The translations under genes were made by a program, and so were the position numbers. The notes beneath the pieces were generated by a model, which saw only the letters and a program-made list of their open reading frames with translations, had not been told where the DNA came from and searched no databases. A stretch of DNA of 64,000 nucleotides from Prinia subflava (Eukaryota; Chordata; Aves; Passeriformes; Cisticolidae), in assembly GCF_021018805.1 (NCBI RefSeq), contig NC_086253.1:35961583-36025582 (forward strand). The letters run 5' to 3'. Shown here one piece after another: positions 36,778 to 50,041 of the stretch. The number at the start of each line of letters is the position of its first letter. Within the stretch, counting starts at the first letter, position 1.

Positions 36778-37809
36778 ATTTTAAGTGCACTAGATATTAA
36801 GTGATAGGATAGACTTCACATAGTCTTCCCAATCCATGGGTTTCAGTTACATTCCTCAAACCATGCCACCTACTTGCTTTTCCAGGACACTTGGACCTGC
36901 CTGATAAATATCTTAATTTCAGAACCTTCCTTCTGTCATTGACTTCAGCACTTCCAGGCAAACTCATGGCCATATTTATTCCTGCAAACAGATTCTTTGG
37001 TCTTCTGTCTCACCAGATACCAGTCTGAAGTGGCAACCTAAGTCTTTTTATGAACTCCTCATCTGAGGAGGTGAAAATCATTCATCACATCATTATCAGT
37101 GTGGCAGTAATGTCAGAAAAATTGTCTCCTCTCATCCATAGCACATTAATCCAAACTGTGTTAAATAATAGAAGGCCCAAGGAGAAGGAATGTAGATTAG
37201 GGAAAACCACCACCCAGTGGAGTTAAAGAGAGGATGCAGAAGGGCTGATCAGTTGTGTTTTACTCTGCACAGCAGGGGAATGTTGAGTACAACTGGAAAA
37301 AAGGGTTTAATTCTGCTTTATTCTGCAATTGCAATGAGTAGAGTGCCAAAAACAAGCAATATATTTCTGAAAGAAGCTGCCCCTGAAGCAACTTAATGTT
37401 TTAGTAGTTTTCAGTTAAATCAGGCAGAGGAAATTAACAATGGACTTCTGTGTTAATGGTCTGGAAAGTGCTGTGCTTCCTGTGAAAATGAAGTATAAAG
37501 GTGATTTGATTTCTTTTTCAGTGGTATTTTGGAAAAAGATGACTACAGAAGAACATTAATGATAATGATGAAGTGGCACAAAGGGGGAATGAAGGAGTTA
37601 TAGACGCTTCATTAGGAAATCAGATTTTTTTTAAAAAAAGAATAAGTCTGGAGGAGTGGTGCCTTGAAAGACTCAGGACAAGTCATTAAAAGTCCAGCAT
37701 GAGTTATCACAAATCCTACACAACATAAAGACTCACCATGGTCAACAGAAAAGAAACCAAACTCATTCTAAAGAGGACATTTGTGTTAAAAAGACAATTA
37801 CCTCAGTAT
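36778..37809. other. unique non-coding DNA
   Basis: I saw no gene or recognisable repeat between the CR1 tail and the A-rich microsatellite. Confidence 0.6.
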
Positions 37810-37917
37810 TTATTTATTTATTAAAAAAAAAAACAAAAACAAAAAAAACAACCAAACAAACAAACAAAAAAACAAAACCAAACCAACAAAACAACAACAA
37901 CAACAACAAAAAACCAC
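37810..37917. repeat. A-rich compound microsatellite (TTTA, CAAA, CCAAA, CAA)
   Basis: Three TTTA units are followed by A-runs with CAAAAA, CAAA and CCAAA units, then six CAA units. It directly precedes the LTR-like segment at 37928. Similar compound tracts lie at 13147-13259 and, reverse-complemented, at 189-250. Confidence 0.92.
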
Positions 37918-37956
37918 CAGCATATTTTGTGATAAAAGCCAGAATTTGGGTGGGAG

Positions 37957-38038
37957 TCTGAGACAGAAAGGACTGCGCTGAACTAGCACGAGTTCTTTCT
38001 GAGGCAGAAAGAACTACACTGCGTCAATAGACAAAGAA
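37957..38038. repeat. two-copy degenerate tandem repeat, about 40-bp unit
   Basis: TCTGAGACAGAAAGGACTGC and TCTGAGGCAGAAAGAACTAC begin about 40 bp apart, with related sequence following each. It lies at the left end of the probable LTR. Confidence 0.6.
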
Positions 38039-38142
38039 AGGTATTCAGAAAGAACAAAGTGTCCAATGCTATTGCAGCAGCCCTCTTGTTAGAGGGTAAA
38101 AATGAGCCAAGGATGAAGGTAAAATGAGCCACAGACTTCTTG

Positions 38143-38148
38143 TTTATT
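38143..38148 (-). terminator. AATAAA signal in the 37928 LTR-like segment
   Basis: Minus-strand AATAAA is followed by AAGTCTGTGGCTCATTTTACC-like GT/T-rich sequence. It supports minus-strand orientation of this probable LTR. Confidence 0.45.
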
Positions 38149-38223
38149 ACAGCGTGAAAAGGGTCCTGGTTTATTCCTCTTTACAGCTCAGCCATCCTGA
38201 CTCCAACTATTCACTGACTCTGG

Positions 38224-38381
38224 CTGCAGCAAGCTCCCACTGCAGGTTTCCCTGGCAGCCTCTGACTGCTGGTTATTTCCTGCTACACTGTGACTGCAGG
38301 GATCAGTTTGCAGACTCTGACTGCAGGCTTTTACCCAGCTAGACTGGGACTGCAGGATCCAAAAACAGGCTCTAGCTGCAG
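38224..38381. repeat. degenerate ~27-bp tandem array centred on CTGCAG
   Basis: CTGCAG or CTGCTG words occur at 38224, 38240, 38266, 38294, 38321, 38350 and 38376. From 38240 on, the spacings are 26, 28, 27, 29 and 26 bp, usually in the context CTCTGACTGCAGG. It forms a minisatellite-like block inside the probable LTR, of the kind seen where LTR enhancer or R-region units multiply. Confidence 0.75.
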
Positions 38382-38655
38382 ACCCAGACTGACCTCACAG
38401 CAGTGATTCTCCCTGCCCAGGATCCTTCTACAGTATGATCCTCTCAATCCCTCTTCCTCAAGGCTCCTCCTCCTTTATGATCCTCTTTACCCACTCTAAC
38501 CCACTCCCTTTTATCACACTTACCTTTCTTGGACACAGCTGTGGCTCATCAGGGGTGAGGCTGTGTTGGGTAATTAACACAGCTGTCACTTACCAGGGGC
38601 AAGGTCACCTGTGTTCCCTTCTCCTACAAAGTGTTGCTTGCTCAGGGACAACATT

Positions 38656-39953
38656 AAAAAAGCAATGCTTGGCAATACAAGACTGTCTGGCTGCAAATGG
38701 AGCAGCTTTTCTTTTTAACATTTCACACACCTTTTAAAGACAGTACAGTCCTGAGAATGCTGTCACTCCTAAGTAAGTCAGCAATAGGCAGGTGGCTAAG
38801 GTGGAACTGATGTTTTGCAAAGATGGGTTTAGCCCACCTCACAGAGTATGTCAGTTAAATACAAGTGTGTAGAAAAAATTAGTTTTAGAAAGGATTCAGT
38901 TTGTAGCAGTGGAAGGAAAAAAAATGAAATCAATTTTTTAGCTAAAAAGTCACTGAGCTTGTTAAAGGACAGGAACCATGAAAAATTATGGAAAACCTGA
39001 CACTGAACTCACAAGCACAGGACAACTGCTTCAGAGAGCTCTTAGAAAAAAATAATCCAGCCTGAAGAGGCTGAGGAGAAGCTGAAAGTGCATGTACTTT
39101 GGCAGAGTCATCAGAGGAAACAGGAGGGATGCTCACTTGTAGTTTAAAAGCTCGGAACTGAGATGGAGTGATGTAGAACAGGAAAACTGTACATGCAGAT
39201 CCAAAGTATTGAATTAAGTACTTATATATTGATCTTTATTGCCAATAAATTTGTTCTGCTGGATCTTCATTAGGGCTCTGATAAGCAGTAACACATCTGC
39301 AGGTACTGTTTCCAAGTCTGCACTCGAAATGTCGTTTCTACAGGCAATTTTAATTTTGAGTAGCATGAAAGATACAGTTGAGAAAAACTGATTTTCATAA
39401 TATATATATTGCAGAAAACAAAGGTCTACCTAGACTGCATTTTGGTCTGAGGAAAACAAACCAGAAGAAGGGAAAAAACAAAGAGATTGAAAAATTTTAG
39501 AGATACTCACGTGCAGGTCTATAGCTAAACAATTAAATCCTTGTGATGTAACTTATTTACCAGACCAGTTACCTCAACAGTGTTATGCACAGTAATAAAG
39601 TTCTTAGAGTAATCTTCATTAGATGGAAAATTAAATAACCATCAAAACTGAAAATATTCTGAGACGGAAGAACTTTTGGCAATGTGTGTGAAAGGAAAAT
39701 TAGGAAAGATAAAGAAAAATCAATTAATGGTCACTATAAGCTAGATGTAATATTAACAAGGAGAAGAAGGAATTTAGTGAGATAAGGAGTGTGTCAGTTA
39801 ATGTATTCAGTGACATTTCCATACTGATTAAGGAAAAAAAAAAAAAAAAAAAAAAAACCAAAAAAAAAATAAAAACCAAAAACCTGAAAATACCAGAAAA
39901 GGTAGGTATAATTTTTGACATGGATATTTAAGTCTTTTAAAAGTGCCATTTTT
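38656..39953. other. unique non-coding DNA with poly(A)-rich tract
   Basis: I saw no gene. An A-rich simple tract lies at 39834-39883 (24 A, then CC-interrupted A-runs). A 65-codon minus ORF across it is a poly-Phe artefact. Confidence 0.6.
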
Positions 39954-39954
39954 A

Positions 39955-40255
39955 ATATTCACAGAATAAAAGAAGGAAAAGGTCACTCAGTTCTCATGCC
40001 AGTTCAGGCACAGACGCACTCCAGGATTTTCAACATTTCTCTTCCCATATAGTTTCAAGTGCTTCAGGCAATGAGAGTCCCACCACCTCTCTTTAGAAAC
40101 TGCAGCTTCATATATCTCACTGTCAAAGAACATTACCTAATATTCTGTTTAAATTATTTTTAATCCTAATTTCATTCCATTTTTCATAATTGTTACACCA
40201 TTTACTACTATAAATAATTACTTTCTCTCAATTTGTGTAACCTCAATTAATGCAA
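39955..40255 (-). mobile_element. old CR1-like LINE fragment
   Basis: Read on the plus strand it follows the usual order of a reversed CR1 3' region. First comes a CACAGAAT start, then AGTGCTTCAGGCAATGAGAG and CCACCACCTC. After these come CACTGTCAAAGAACATTACC, then TAATATTCTGTTTAAATTA and a T/C-rich continuation. Many substitutions are evident, so it is older than the CR1 tail at 36653. The reading frame is destroyed. The right boundary is approximate. Confidence 0.62.
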
Positions 40256-43200
40256 CTGTCCTTGCCTCTAATTTGTCAACAGCTTTATGGTAAAATGATA
40301 TCTACAAATGAACTCAGTGTTGTGGACATGACATAGTGATATGCCTAACCAACTGCATTTCAATAAAGGGGTATGGGAGCTCACTCTAAGTAGGTACTGA
40401 GAGCTCTCTTAAATACTCCTTTTCTTTTTCCTAACCTTGTCAAAAGTGGTCTGTATTTGTGTGTGAGAAGCATGGTGCTAAAACACTACAGTGCTTTGGA
40501 AGGGTCTCTCAGTGGAGCTCTGCACTGACATGTCCTAGAGGTATGGAGATAAGCAGGCAGGCTAGACTTGCATGGAACAGAGAGGCAATTCCACATGGAC
40601 TGAGAATCTAAGACATTTCAGAGCAAAGTCTATGTGTGCTGTAGCCCTGCTTCCCAGGAAGAAGTTAAATATTGCTTGCTGATGGGAAGCAGAGGATAAA
40701 CCTTTTTGGTTTTGTGTCTGCACCCAAACTTTTGCTTCCGCTGTAGTAAATTGCATTATGTCAACTTATGAGTCACTCTTCCATCTTATTATCTCTCCCC
40801 TGTCCAGCAGGGACGGGAGAGGTAGAACACCTTGATGGGCACCTGGCATCCAGCCAAGGTCAACATACCACACTGCTTTACCAACAGACATCATTCTTGA
40901 AGAGCAACAGAGAGAACTTTCCCACATTTTCCTCCTGACTTTTTTCTTTTGAATGAAAAAAACCCCAACTCTAACCCCTGATTGTGCAAGCCTTTTCGGT
41001 TATTCTAGCTCCAGTCAAGAAAATAAGATAAATCTCACAAATTTTGGGATGTGTTTAGCTGAGGAATTAGTCTGTATTTTATTTTTCATTATGAAGAATC
41101 ATATTCTTCAGTAAAAAAAAAAACAAATATCTAACAAATTTTAGAATAACTTCCATCTCCCAGACTATAGGGAAGAGATTGCACTTGAAGAGTTGCTTGA
41201 ATGCATGGTGAAGCATGAGGTATCATATGGAAACTTTTTTTTTTTTATAAAATGAGAAGAGAATTTCAGGAAATAGTTAAAAAATATAAAAGAATAGTCA
41301 AGGGAAGAGTTCAAAAAGACAGAGGAAAAAGTGTGCAAACCAAAGCAGAATAATCATTTAAAGGGTTACCAGGGTCACAATAATGTATTTTAAAATAGCC
41401 TGCAGACAGTGCCTAAAAGGCACTCTAGGCATTCAAAACAAACTAAAAGACATATTTCACAAAAAGGAGTTGAGTTTGAAAGCACAGGCTCTGGAGTTCC
41501 CTGTACCACTGTGACTTCCTATATTACCCAATGTTCAACTTTTTCTCAGCTGTCATACCCATGATAATCTGCTGCCCAAGGCCTGGAGGATGTGAGTAAA
41601 ATCAAAACACTCCCACTTCAGTCACCAGATCGCATCACATGCCTGCTAATGTTTTAACCCAGAGCATCCTCACAGTGAATCTGTGTACTGTTTGAGTTAT
41701 TCAATGTGGTTACTTGATCTGTGCTGGCATGGATAGCTAAGTGATTTCTTGTTGCCTCACTCTCAAAAAATCTGTTTGGTTGGCTTTTTGGAGTTTACAC
41801 TCCAGGTGTTTTCCCTTGGTTTTGTATTTTTAACAGACTTTTCTGTAACAACAGAAGTTACCTCAGTCCTTGCAGACTTACCTTACTCACAGCTAAAAGA
41901 ATGAGACCAGAAAGAACTGGCTAACTTATCACAATCCAAGAAAGTTAAAAAAGGAGTAAAAAAAAATAAATATCAAACTACTATAAACAATAAATAAGGC
42001 CAAATAAATAATGTTATAGAGGGATAACCAGGCAGCTGACTTTTTATACCAACTTTATTTGGGGAAAAAACTTTTCTGTCAAAAAATATATATAAACCTC
42101 TGCCCCAAATGAAGGATAAAAAAACCCAATTTTAAAAAAAGATAAAACCATGGGATAAATTCCCAGGCAGTTTCCTTGGAAACAAAATTAAATCAGAAAA
42201 TTCAGATTATATTTATATTAATAGGAAAAGGTAATTTGCATATTGGTTTTATTGAAAAACATTTTAAAAAGTATTTCACTAGATTTCACTAGACAATAGG
42301 AAAGTGTATTACCATAGCGCTTGATAAAACCTGAAGGTATTATATATGTCACAAACTGCAACAGGTCACCAGAAAAATTAATTTTTTATTAAAATTATAT
42401 TTTTAATTAAAATTATTTTGCAGTATTTCTGCATTATAGAGACCTTTGTGATTAAAGAAGATTCCTTATTTACTTACACTTCATTGCATGCATAGGTGTT
42501 TTGCTGGAGCAGGTCTAGGTTTCTCAGTTATTATCTTCACCTTCAGCTACTCATCCTTAAGAAGAAAGTATTGCATATGTGAACCAGTGAGCCCCTGGTG
42601 AGAACATCTGGTCAACAGAGGGGATAAAATAACTAGTCTATTTTAAGAGAAATGCCTGAATCCATCCCATAAATAGTGAGTCAAACCTGCTGACTAGGTT
42701 TTATAAATATTCTTGGCCCAGACACTCAGGTGTGGTTGGAGGTTAAAGGTCAATAACCTGCAAACATGTAAACAGTGAAATCATTTAAATATTTATGTCA
42801 GCAGCTAGGAAGTCAAGCAAACAATTTGGTGGCAAGCTTGGTGGTCTGGCAAGGAGATAACCATGCATTAAATACCAGCTTCACATCTCAATCAATAGAG
42901 TATAATTTCTCACTCAGAAGTTGCATTATCTGTTTTTAAACTGCTATCACACACCTTAAGCTTAAGGCTTAAAGTACTCAATAGTTTTGTTGAGCTATAA
43001 ATTTGCAGAGGGCACATGTTTGTCAAGGACAGCAACATATGTATTTTGTTTATCCTTTATTATTTTCTGCTTAGAGCCATATATACATTTTTTCTCATGG
43101 ATTTCTCAAAAAGATCTTGTTACCTATCTACTTGTAATCTTGTAAACTATCTACTGAAATAATGCATTGACAGGTTCTCAGGTCTATTTTCTCTTTACAA

Positions 43201-46200
43201 TACTTTGTTTAACTACCTTATTCTGATTTCCCTGACAGCAAAACACAATTTTGGCTCTGAAAAATGCAGTACAACCTGTACAGGCTCCTTTTATTTATGT
43301 TGACTTACACTGTGCTATCTATAAATATTTTAAAAGATGAAGTAAGTGGATTACAGCCCACCCACTCTTTTTTTTTCTTTTTCTCAGGCACCATTTAAAA
43401 TTGCACGAATGTCTGTTGAGTGGGGCTTGAAAGTCTCCCCGGATCTCTATTTCCTATTCAGAAGGAACAGGGAAAAGTCAGAAGTGAGCCAGTCTCTGTA
43501 ACCATGACAACAAGTACTTGTATTTAATGCTTCTCTGTATAGTATAGTTTCTGATTCCTTCAAGAGTTCATGCAGCCATAGGCTGAATTCTTTGGTAAGC
43601 TGTCTGAGCTGTGTCAAATGGTTCAGAGGAATCAGGTTAGCATTGCTGGGCATTGTAAACATTGTTTGCACTGAAGAGTGAATCAGAAAATGGGCTAAAT
43701 GGTGGAACAGAGACAGGGCTGGGTCTGGAAGGTGAAAGAAAGAAACACAAAAGAGGTGGTCAATAACTTTCCGGTGATTAATATTTGGCGAATTGACTTG
43801 GAGTTGTTAAGAGAGATCTTCTGTTGCTATTTCATACCAAATTAGTGCCTAGCAGATAGGATATGTGGATTTTTGGAGAACTGGGATTTTGTAAAGATAG
43901 CAGACAGTGAGAGGCAATATGCCAGTTGAATGTAAAAGGCATGTTGATCAATAATTAAAAGAAACATATTGAGTTGAGGTTAGCATTAAGTTATTCAGGT
44001 ATTAAGAATACTATGTTTTGCAACCATCATTCTTTTTATTTTTTTTTTCAAATAAATTCTTTATTTTTTTGTGTAAAACAAGGATGAATTCTTGTAAGAT
44101 TTTTTGGAGTAATACATAAAATTACCAATGTCGGCAACCTCAGAGGTTATTGTACCTTTAACAGTGTTAAAATTTATTGTTATTACAGGGACAATATTAT
44201 GCTCCTTTTACATATGGATATTTTTTCTCAATTAAACATTTATGTTATTTTATAATCCACCATGTTCCCAATACCATCATGGCTCCCTGTCTGGTACTTG
44301 GGGAGATGGTGTCCAAAACTGTGCCTGCTTCAAAATTCAGGTGTTAGGATTTTTCAGCAGTTAGAAGTGTACCCTCACACTCTCATACAAATGTCAAAGA
44401 GTACAATACAATAAAAAATAAGACTTCTTAGAATAAGCTTATTGCTTTTTTATTCTTCTTTCCCCTTTCTTTTCTTCATCTAAAAAGTTTAGCCCGATTA
44501 AATTTTGGCTCCTGAAGGATTTCTCTTGGTAAGAGCTATGGCCAGAAGCGTTTTGCCTTGCAGATTTCAAACAGAATATGTCAAAAATCAGGCTAATAAT
44601 TACAGAGTTAATTATAACATGAATAGAAGTAAATGTGCTACCACAACCTGATAGCTGAATAATTCTCACAGCTAGAACTTTAAAAAACAGACCCAGAAAG
44701 ACAGAAAAGAAATTAGATTTTCAATCTGCTTTAAGCAAAAAGAGATAAATATTGACAAGATTATGCAATATCTAAAGGTTAAAGAAAGAAAAACAAAATA
44801 AAACTTTTGTATTTCTTGCTTTGTTTCATAGAGACAGAATGAATACCTTCAAAGTTAAAATTAAGTAATTATCCTAGAACTATTCTTTTTATCCTTTTAA
44901 TAAGACAAAATATATTCTTTTGTTTTGATACATAAAGTATTCAATAGGTTTCATATGACTTTTCACTGAAGACCACACAAAACTCTAATTTAGGAAAAAA
45001 TTATGTCTTCAGAGAAAAAAAGTCTGCTAGGCCACCAAAATGGCTTCTGAAAGGACAAAGCAACACTGTAGTACTTGAAGCAGATTTGTTTTTTCTTTTC
45101 AGAAAATGCAGTAATTAAGGGAGTAAAATCTATTCATTTATACATTTTGCTAAATCTAACTTGGATAATATGTCCCTCACTAGGCCAAGTAATTTCTGAG
45201 CTTGAGCAAGAGGGTGAATAACATTTTTCTTGGCTCTCTAGAGATTCTTGGGTTGATTTCCAATGTGGATATAAGGCAAGATGACTATATAGCAAAAAAT
45301 CAATTGGCAGAATTGTTTTCTACCCTTTTTCTTCTCTACCTGAAGAGATGTAATTCAGAATTCTGAATGCAAGTCATCAGGGCAGGTGTGACCCCATTTC
45401 ATTCAAGAAGCTTCAGTACAATCAGATCACAACCTGCCCAGTCAAACATACCTGTTCAAGTAATTATACTGTAACATCCTACTACTTTTCTTAAAAAGTT
45501 ACTGATGCTGGACCCGTATGCAGGAAGCAGGTGAAACTTTTACAAGTGTTTCAGCAGTTTGCAAAGAAATGAATACTGCCAAAAAATGATAAGTAGAAGA
45601 CAATTGGCTGCAAACTGAGTGACTTATTGTTACCACTTAGACTGAGATCAGCTCAGGTACAGTAGAAAGGGATAGACTGTAATCCTGTTTTAAAATGTAA
45701 GCTTAGGGAGCAGAGAGTGAAAAAACTGTCCATTCTACCTATCTACCCCTTTGAGGCAAAACCAAGTGAAATCACTCCTGGACAGTCTCATGGAGAAAGT
45801 TAGTTTACTGTTTGTTTGCAAAGCTTCCCTGTATTGGTGATCTTTGGCCATTGCACAGAGCAACAGAATGCCTTTGACCTTTGTTACCAAACCAGCAAGG
45901 ATTCCCTCCCCGTTGATTCCCTTTTCTGTCACTTTCCTCTGTACATATTTCCCTTCTTCTGCCATTTTTTACTCTTGTCTTCAAAATTGTTCCTGCATAT
46001 GAGCAGATAAAGTGTCTACCTCTGTAATGCCTAAGAACCGGCCAACCAGACCAGCCAAAAAATGCCTTAGACAAACAAAGTGCACCAGGTCCTAGGGGAA
46101 TAGCTGCTAGAGGCAACTTGTCAGTTCTAAGTATCTACCTGTGACTGATAAACTATCTTAAAATCTGTTATTTAGAGATAATTTTTTCTTGTAATTTATT

Positions 46201-49200
46201 ATACTACCTACACTTCTCTTTCTGGTTGTCTATTTTGTCAAAATTAGAAAATTAACTGCTGTGCTCTTGGTTGTTTCAGGGTTAAAATTAACTTCTTTTC
46301 TGTTCATATGGATTGCTTAGGAAAGAGAATTTTATCAAGTAACCTCTCTGTGACAAACAGACTTGAATTTGCTTTGCATAATTCCTACATTTCCTTTTTT
46401 TCTCTTCTTTTCATGCTGCACATTATTTTTCTCAGTTTTGGTCTTGGGCTTCTTTTGCTAATGTTTTCCATAGGAGTAAATAAAAAATCCCCAAACTAAA
46501 AGCTTGAACTAGGTTTAACTGCTTAATATTACATAGTGAAAAAGTTGTGTTAATACTTTTGAGCTTTCTGGGTTCGTTTAGTTCTCTTGAATAGGGAAAG
46601 TATCATCTTGCTGACCTTGACAAGTTCAAGACTTACAAAACATCCTTGGGAATCAATCCCATGGTTTTGGTTTGAGTAAAAATTACTTTCATATTCCAAC
46701 TACCAGTTATATTAAGGCAAGATTTGGCATTTTTAATTGTAATCAGATGAGGCCAAAGGTACTCCAACACAGATAACTCACCATGTTCAACAGGACTGTG
46801 TATTTGATCGTAGTAAAAATGCTGAAATGTGTAAGGGGTTCTGTTTATGAACTTTCTTATAAAACATGAGCTTGCTCACCTGTAGCTAGTTTTTATCTCC
46901 TTTAGCCACTAGCCTTAATGTCTCACTTTAAGAAACTGGGATGAATTATGTATTCTTGGCTGCATAACCTAAGGGTGAGCTCAGAGTCCTCTAAATATCC
47001 ACCTTTTGATTACCCTGGTATTTTTCTGACTTCTGACCAGCTTTTCCCATGCCATATTGATCAATACCTAGCTGTCATAACAAGAGCTTACCCACCTGTC
47101 AGCTGTATTTGATTTGCCTATGAATTTTTCTGTTTCATAGATCTGATCCTCACTAATGGAAGTCTGGCAGAAGTCTACATTCAAGGAGTCTGTGGTCTTG
47201 AGCCAGCCATGTCTGCTTTACCCGGCCCTGTGCTTAGCACTTGATAAGCCCATATGTTAGAATGGGTGACCACAGTAAAATCCCACATGTGTGTGTATAT
47301 ATATATATGTAAAATGTGATGGAATGTGCTGAAAGACCTTGGATACATGCTGTTCCTGGACATAATTGCTAGGTGCATGTACACAGATATGCTCTGGTGG
47401 ACATTACAAGATAAAATCCCTATAGCCCCCAAAAAAGACATGTAGTTGTGTTTGCTACATTAAAGAGCAGAGGTATGTGAGAGAGGATGAATCTTTCCAC
47501 AGCCACATTGTAGCTGTCCACCTGGATTCCACCCAGTGCTGCACAGAAGTCTTGTTCCAGCATCTACAAGGGTGTAAGGTTTAGTTTGTGTGTATAATTC
47601 TCTTCCTCTTTCAATCTCATTATTAAAGCAATTTTACTATGTTATTTTTTGCCTGTTACAAAACAGTTCCGGGTGCTGTGCTTACACCAGGCTGTTCTGA
47701 GATAAAATGGGGACAACAGCATTTAGACCACTGAAAGCCCTCTTCTCTGATTTATTACTTTTCATTTTTACATCTGGTTTTCACAAATAGCAGCATTCCT
47801 TATACCTGTTTTGTAACTGGATCCTAAGAGCAAACTGAACCAACTCTGCACTGGTGGTTGGACAGGTAAGGAATTTAGAACAGCTGTAGATACGTGTCAT
47901 ATTAACATATAAAAACATTAACATAACATGACTTATGTAAAAGCAAAGTCTTTCCCTACTAAACCTCAGTGCCTTGTCCTCATTTATTTTCATGCACAGA
48001 TATTGCAACCCCTGCCTAGCCACACTATTTTTTTTTCCAGGCAGAAGCATGAGGATGCCCTGGAAGCCCTGAATTCTGAATTTAGTCCTTCCTCTATGTG
48101 GAAATTCAAAGGGCTACATTGAAAAATGCAGAAGGATGAACAGAAGGGAAGAAAGGTCATCCTGGCAATGCATTTCCCTACTTCCTCTCTGGATCACTAA
48201 AAATTAATTTATCAGAGTCAAAAAAAAAAAAAATCTGTACAACTGTCAAAAGTATTTCCTGAATTAACCCTATCTTCACACAGAGGAACTATCACACTGG
48301 CTTTCCCTTGGCTTGCAGGCCATCTATACTTTCACAGCTTTTGGGGTTTTTACTCAATTTATCCCAAAACTGCAACAATTCCACAGTGCAAATGACCTTT
48401 GACAATTTCACTGTGCTGGTAAGAAGCAAACTGATAATTGGTGGATTTGTAAACCCTGATTATGGAGGGGAGAATGGACACTGACTGCTGGAATTAGTGG
48501 TCTACATGTCCTACATAGAAGATTACACAGTCCTCCCTGGGTATTCCTCACTTCATATCAGAATAGATATGTTCCCTGTAATTTTCATTGTACAAAGCAC
48601 ATTTTTTAATTTTTTTTCTGAGAAAGAATAAAACAAACAAGCAACAAACCACAAACAAACAAACCTCATGTACCAAAACTGAAACTCCTAATCCCACTTG
48701 GATGTAAATCTGTCGTGTTACAACAATGATTACATTTTCTAGAAGTCTCATGTGTGTTGGCATTTTATTTTTGCTGTTTTTACTCCTCGCCAGTGTTGCA
48801 GCAGTATAACAGCATACATATATATGAACTTTTGTCTTGAACAACATCCATCAGAACATTCTTAAACACAATTTTGTAAGACTTGATGTTAACTTCAGGC
48901 CTCGAGTATGAGATTTTCCAATCTATTTTCAGGAATTTTGAAAACATGCAAAAGGCTATTTTTCTTCATTTAGTTTTGCTTCTTTTACTGCTTTGCCATT
49001 TTAGGCACTTACAGTGTTGCAAAATGCTGTCTGATTTCCTGTGGAGACCAGTAACTGGATACTTTCCCAAGTTAGGACGGCAAATGGATTAATACCATAA
49101 TCTTTTGCATAACCCTTTTTCTAGATTACAGCTTTTTTCAGCAAACGTAATGTATGTTTTGCCTTAACTGAGGCCTTGGATATGCAATGGGAATCAAAAC

Positions 49201-50014
49201 ATGCAGTAATGCTTTACCAGGCTTCTGCTTTAAAAATTATTCTCCTAATCATTAACTATAGAGTGATTGAACAGATTTGAATAATTTTAGATCTTAAATT
49301 TATATTTTGACCTTAAAACAAGCAAAAAATAAACAAACTTCTTTGGGAAAAAACCCATAGTTTTTACTGTTAGCATTTATTTTATAATACTGAAATATAT
49401 GAAAGGAATTCTGTTTTCATTTCTGGGCATTTTTTTCCATGTTAAATTGATATTTTCTGTTAAAACACATGTCACAGCATTTAAGGCATTATAATAGAAA
49501 CCAAATATTCAGTTGCATCAAAGAAAAAGCTTCTCTTGACCCTGCAAGGGCATATAGCAATATCATTAATTCCCATTTTGCATTTCTTTCAATCAAAAAA
49601 TGTCACCATTGAATTTTACATGGAAAGAAAATCACTTATAGTGTTTGATACACACAAAGTACTCAACTAGCTATGGCCACAGGTTTCTGTACATACAGTG
49701 AGTGGGTTTTTGTTGAAACAAAAGAAAAGTCATTAAATGTGTACTGTTACTGCTGCATTGAATTCTGTGGTTGGTTTTGGCCTGTGGACTTTATGCACTC
49801 TAAACCCCTGTCATATCAAATCTGACTTTCTCAAAGTCCACTGCAGGCAAATTCATGTTTCTGAAGATTTGGATGGAAAGTAACTGCTGAGTATTTGAAC
49901 ATTGGCTGCACTTAGCACAGAGGGTACTGTGGTGAGTCAGACTCCTGATATTGCATCAAAGAGCAAATACACTCAGCAGATGCTCACATTCTGACAAATC
50001 CCTAAATTCTCTCA
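40256..50014. other. AT-rich unique non-coding DNA
   Basis: Nearly 10 kb without a recognisable gene or repeat family. Minor items are a 14-bp palindrome CCTTAAGCTTAAGG at 42954-42967, a TG/TA dinucleotide tract at 47289-47310 and a 13-A run near 48220. ORFs of up to 103 codons (for example 45805-46116 minus) overlap others and lack domains. Confidence 0.6.
47289..47310. repeat. (TG)n(TA)n microsatellite
   Basis: TGTGTGTA followed by five to six TA units. Confidence 0.9.
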
Positions 50015-50041
50015 GTGTTTTCTCTTTCCTTTCTTTTTCAG

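Larger units (their letters stand above)
37928..38518 (-). mobile_element. probable minus-strand LTR (boundaries tentative)
   Basis: The segment is bounded by TGTGATAAAAG and CTTTTATCACA, 11-bp perfect inverted termini of TG...CA form, 591 bp apart. On the minus strand AATAAA (complement of 38143-38148, context CTGTAATAAACAAG) gives a polyadenylation signal, and GC content is raised. The flanks (TATTT and CTTAC) do not form a target-site duplication, so the ends may be wrong or the element rearranged. Alternative ends are TGTCCAA near 38070 paired with TTGGACA near 38535, or a right end at 38653. GC-rich sequence continuing to about 38655 (TGGGTAATTAACACAGCTG) may belong to the same or a neighbouring LTR. 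No retroviral genes are present. Confidence 0.55.

Noticed and set aside
38070..38535. Alternative LTR ends TGTCCAA...TTGGACA
   Set aside because: The inverted match is shorter (7 bp) than the 11-bp pair at 37928/38518, and it also lacks a target-site duplication. Kept only as an alternative.
42954..42967. 14-bp palindrome CCTTAAGCTTAAGG
   Set aside because: Short and AT-rich, close to chance for a window of this size.
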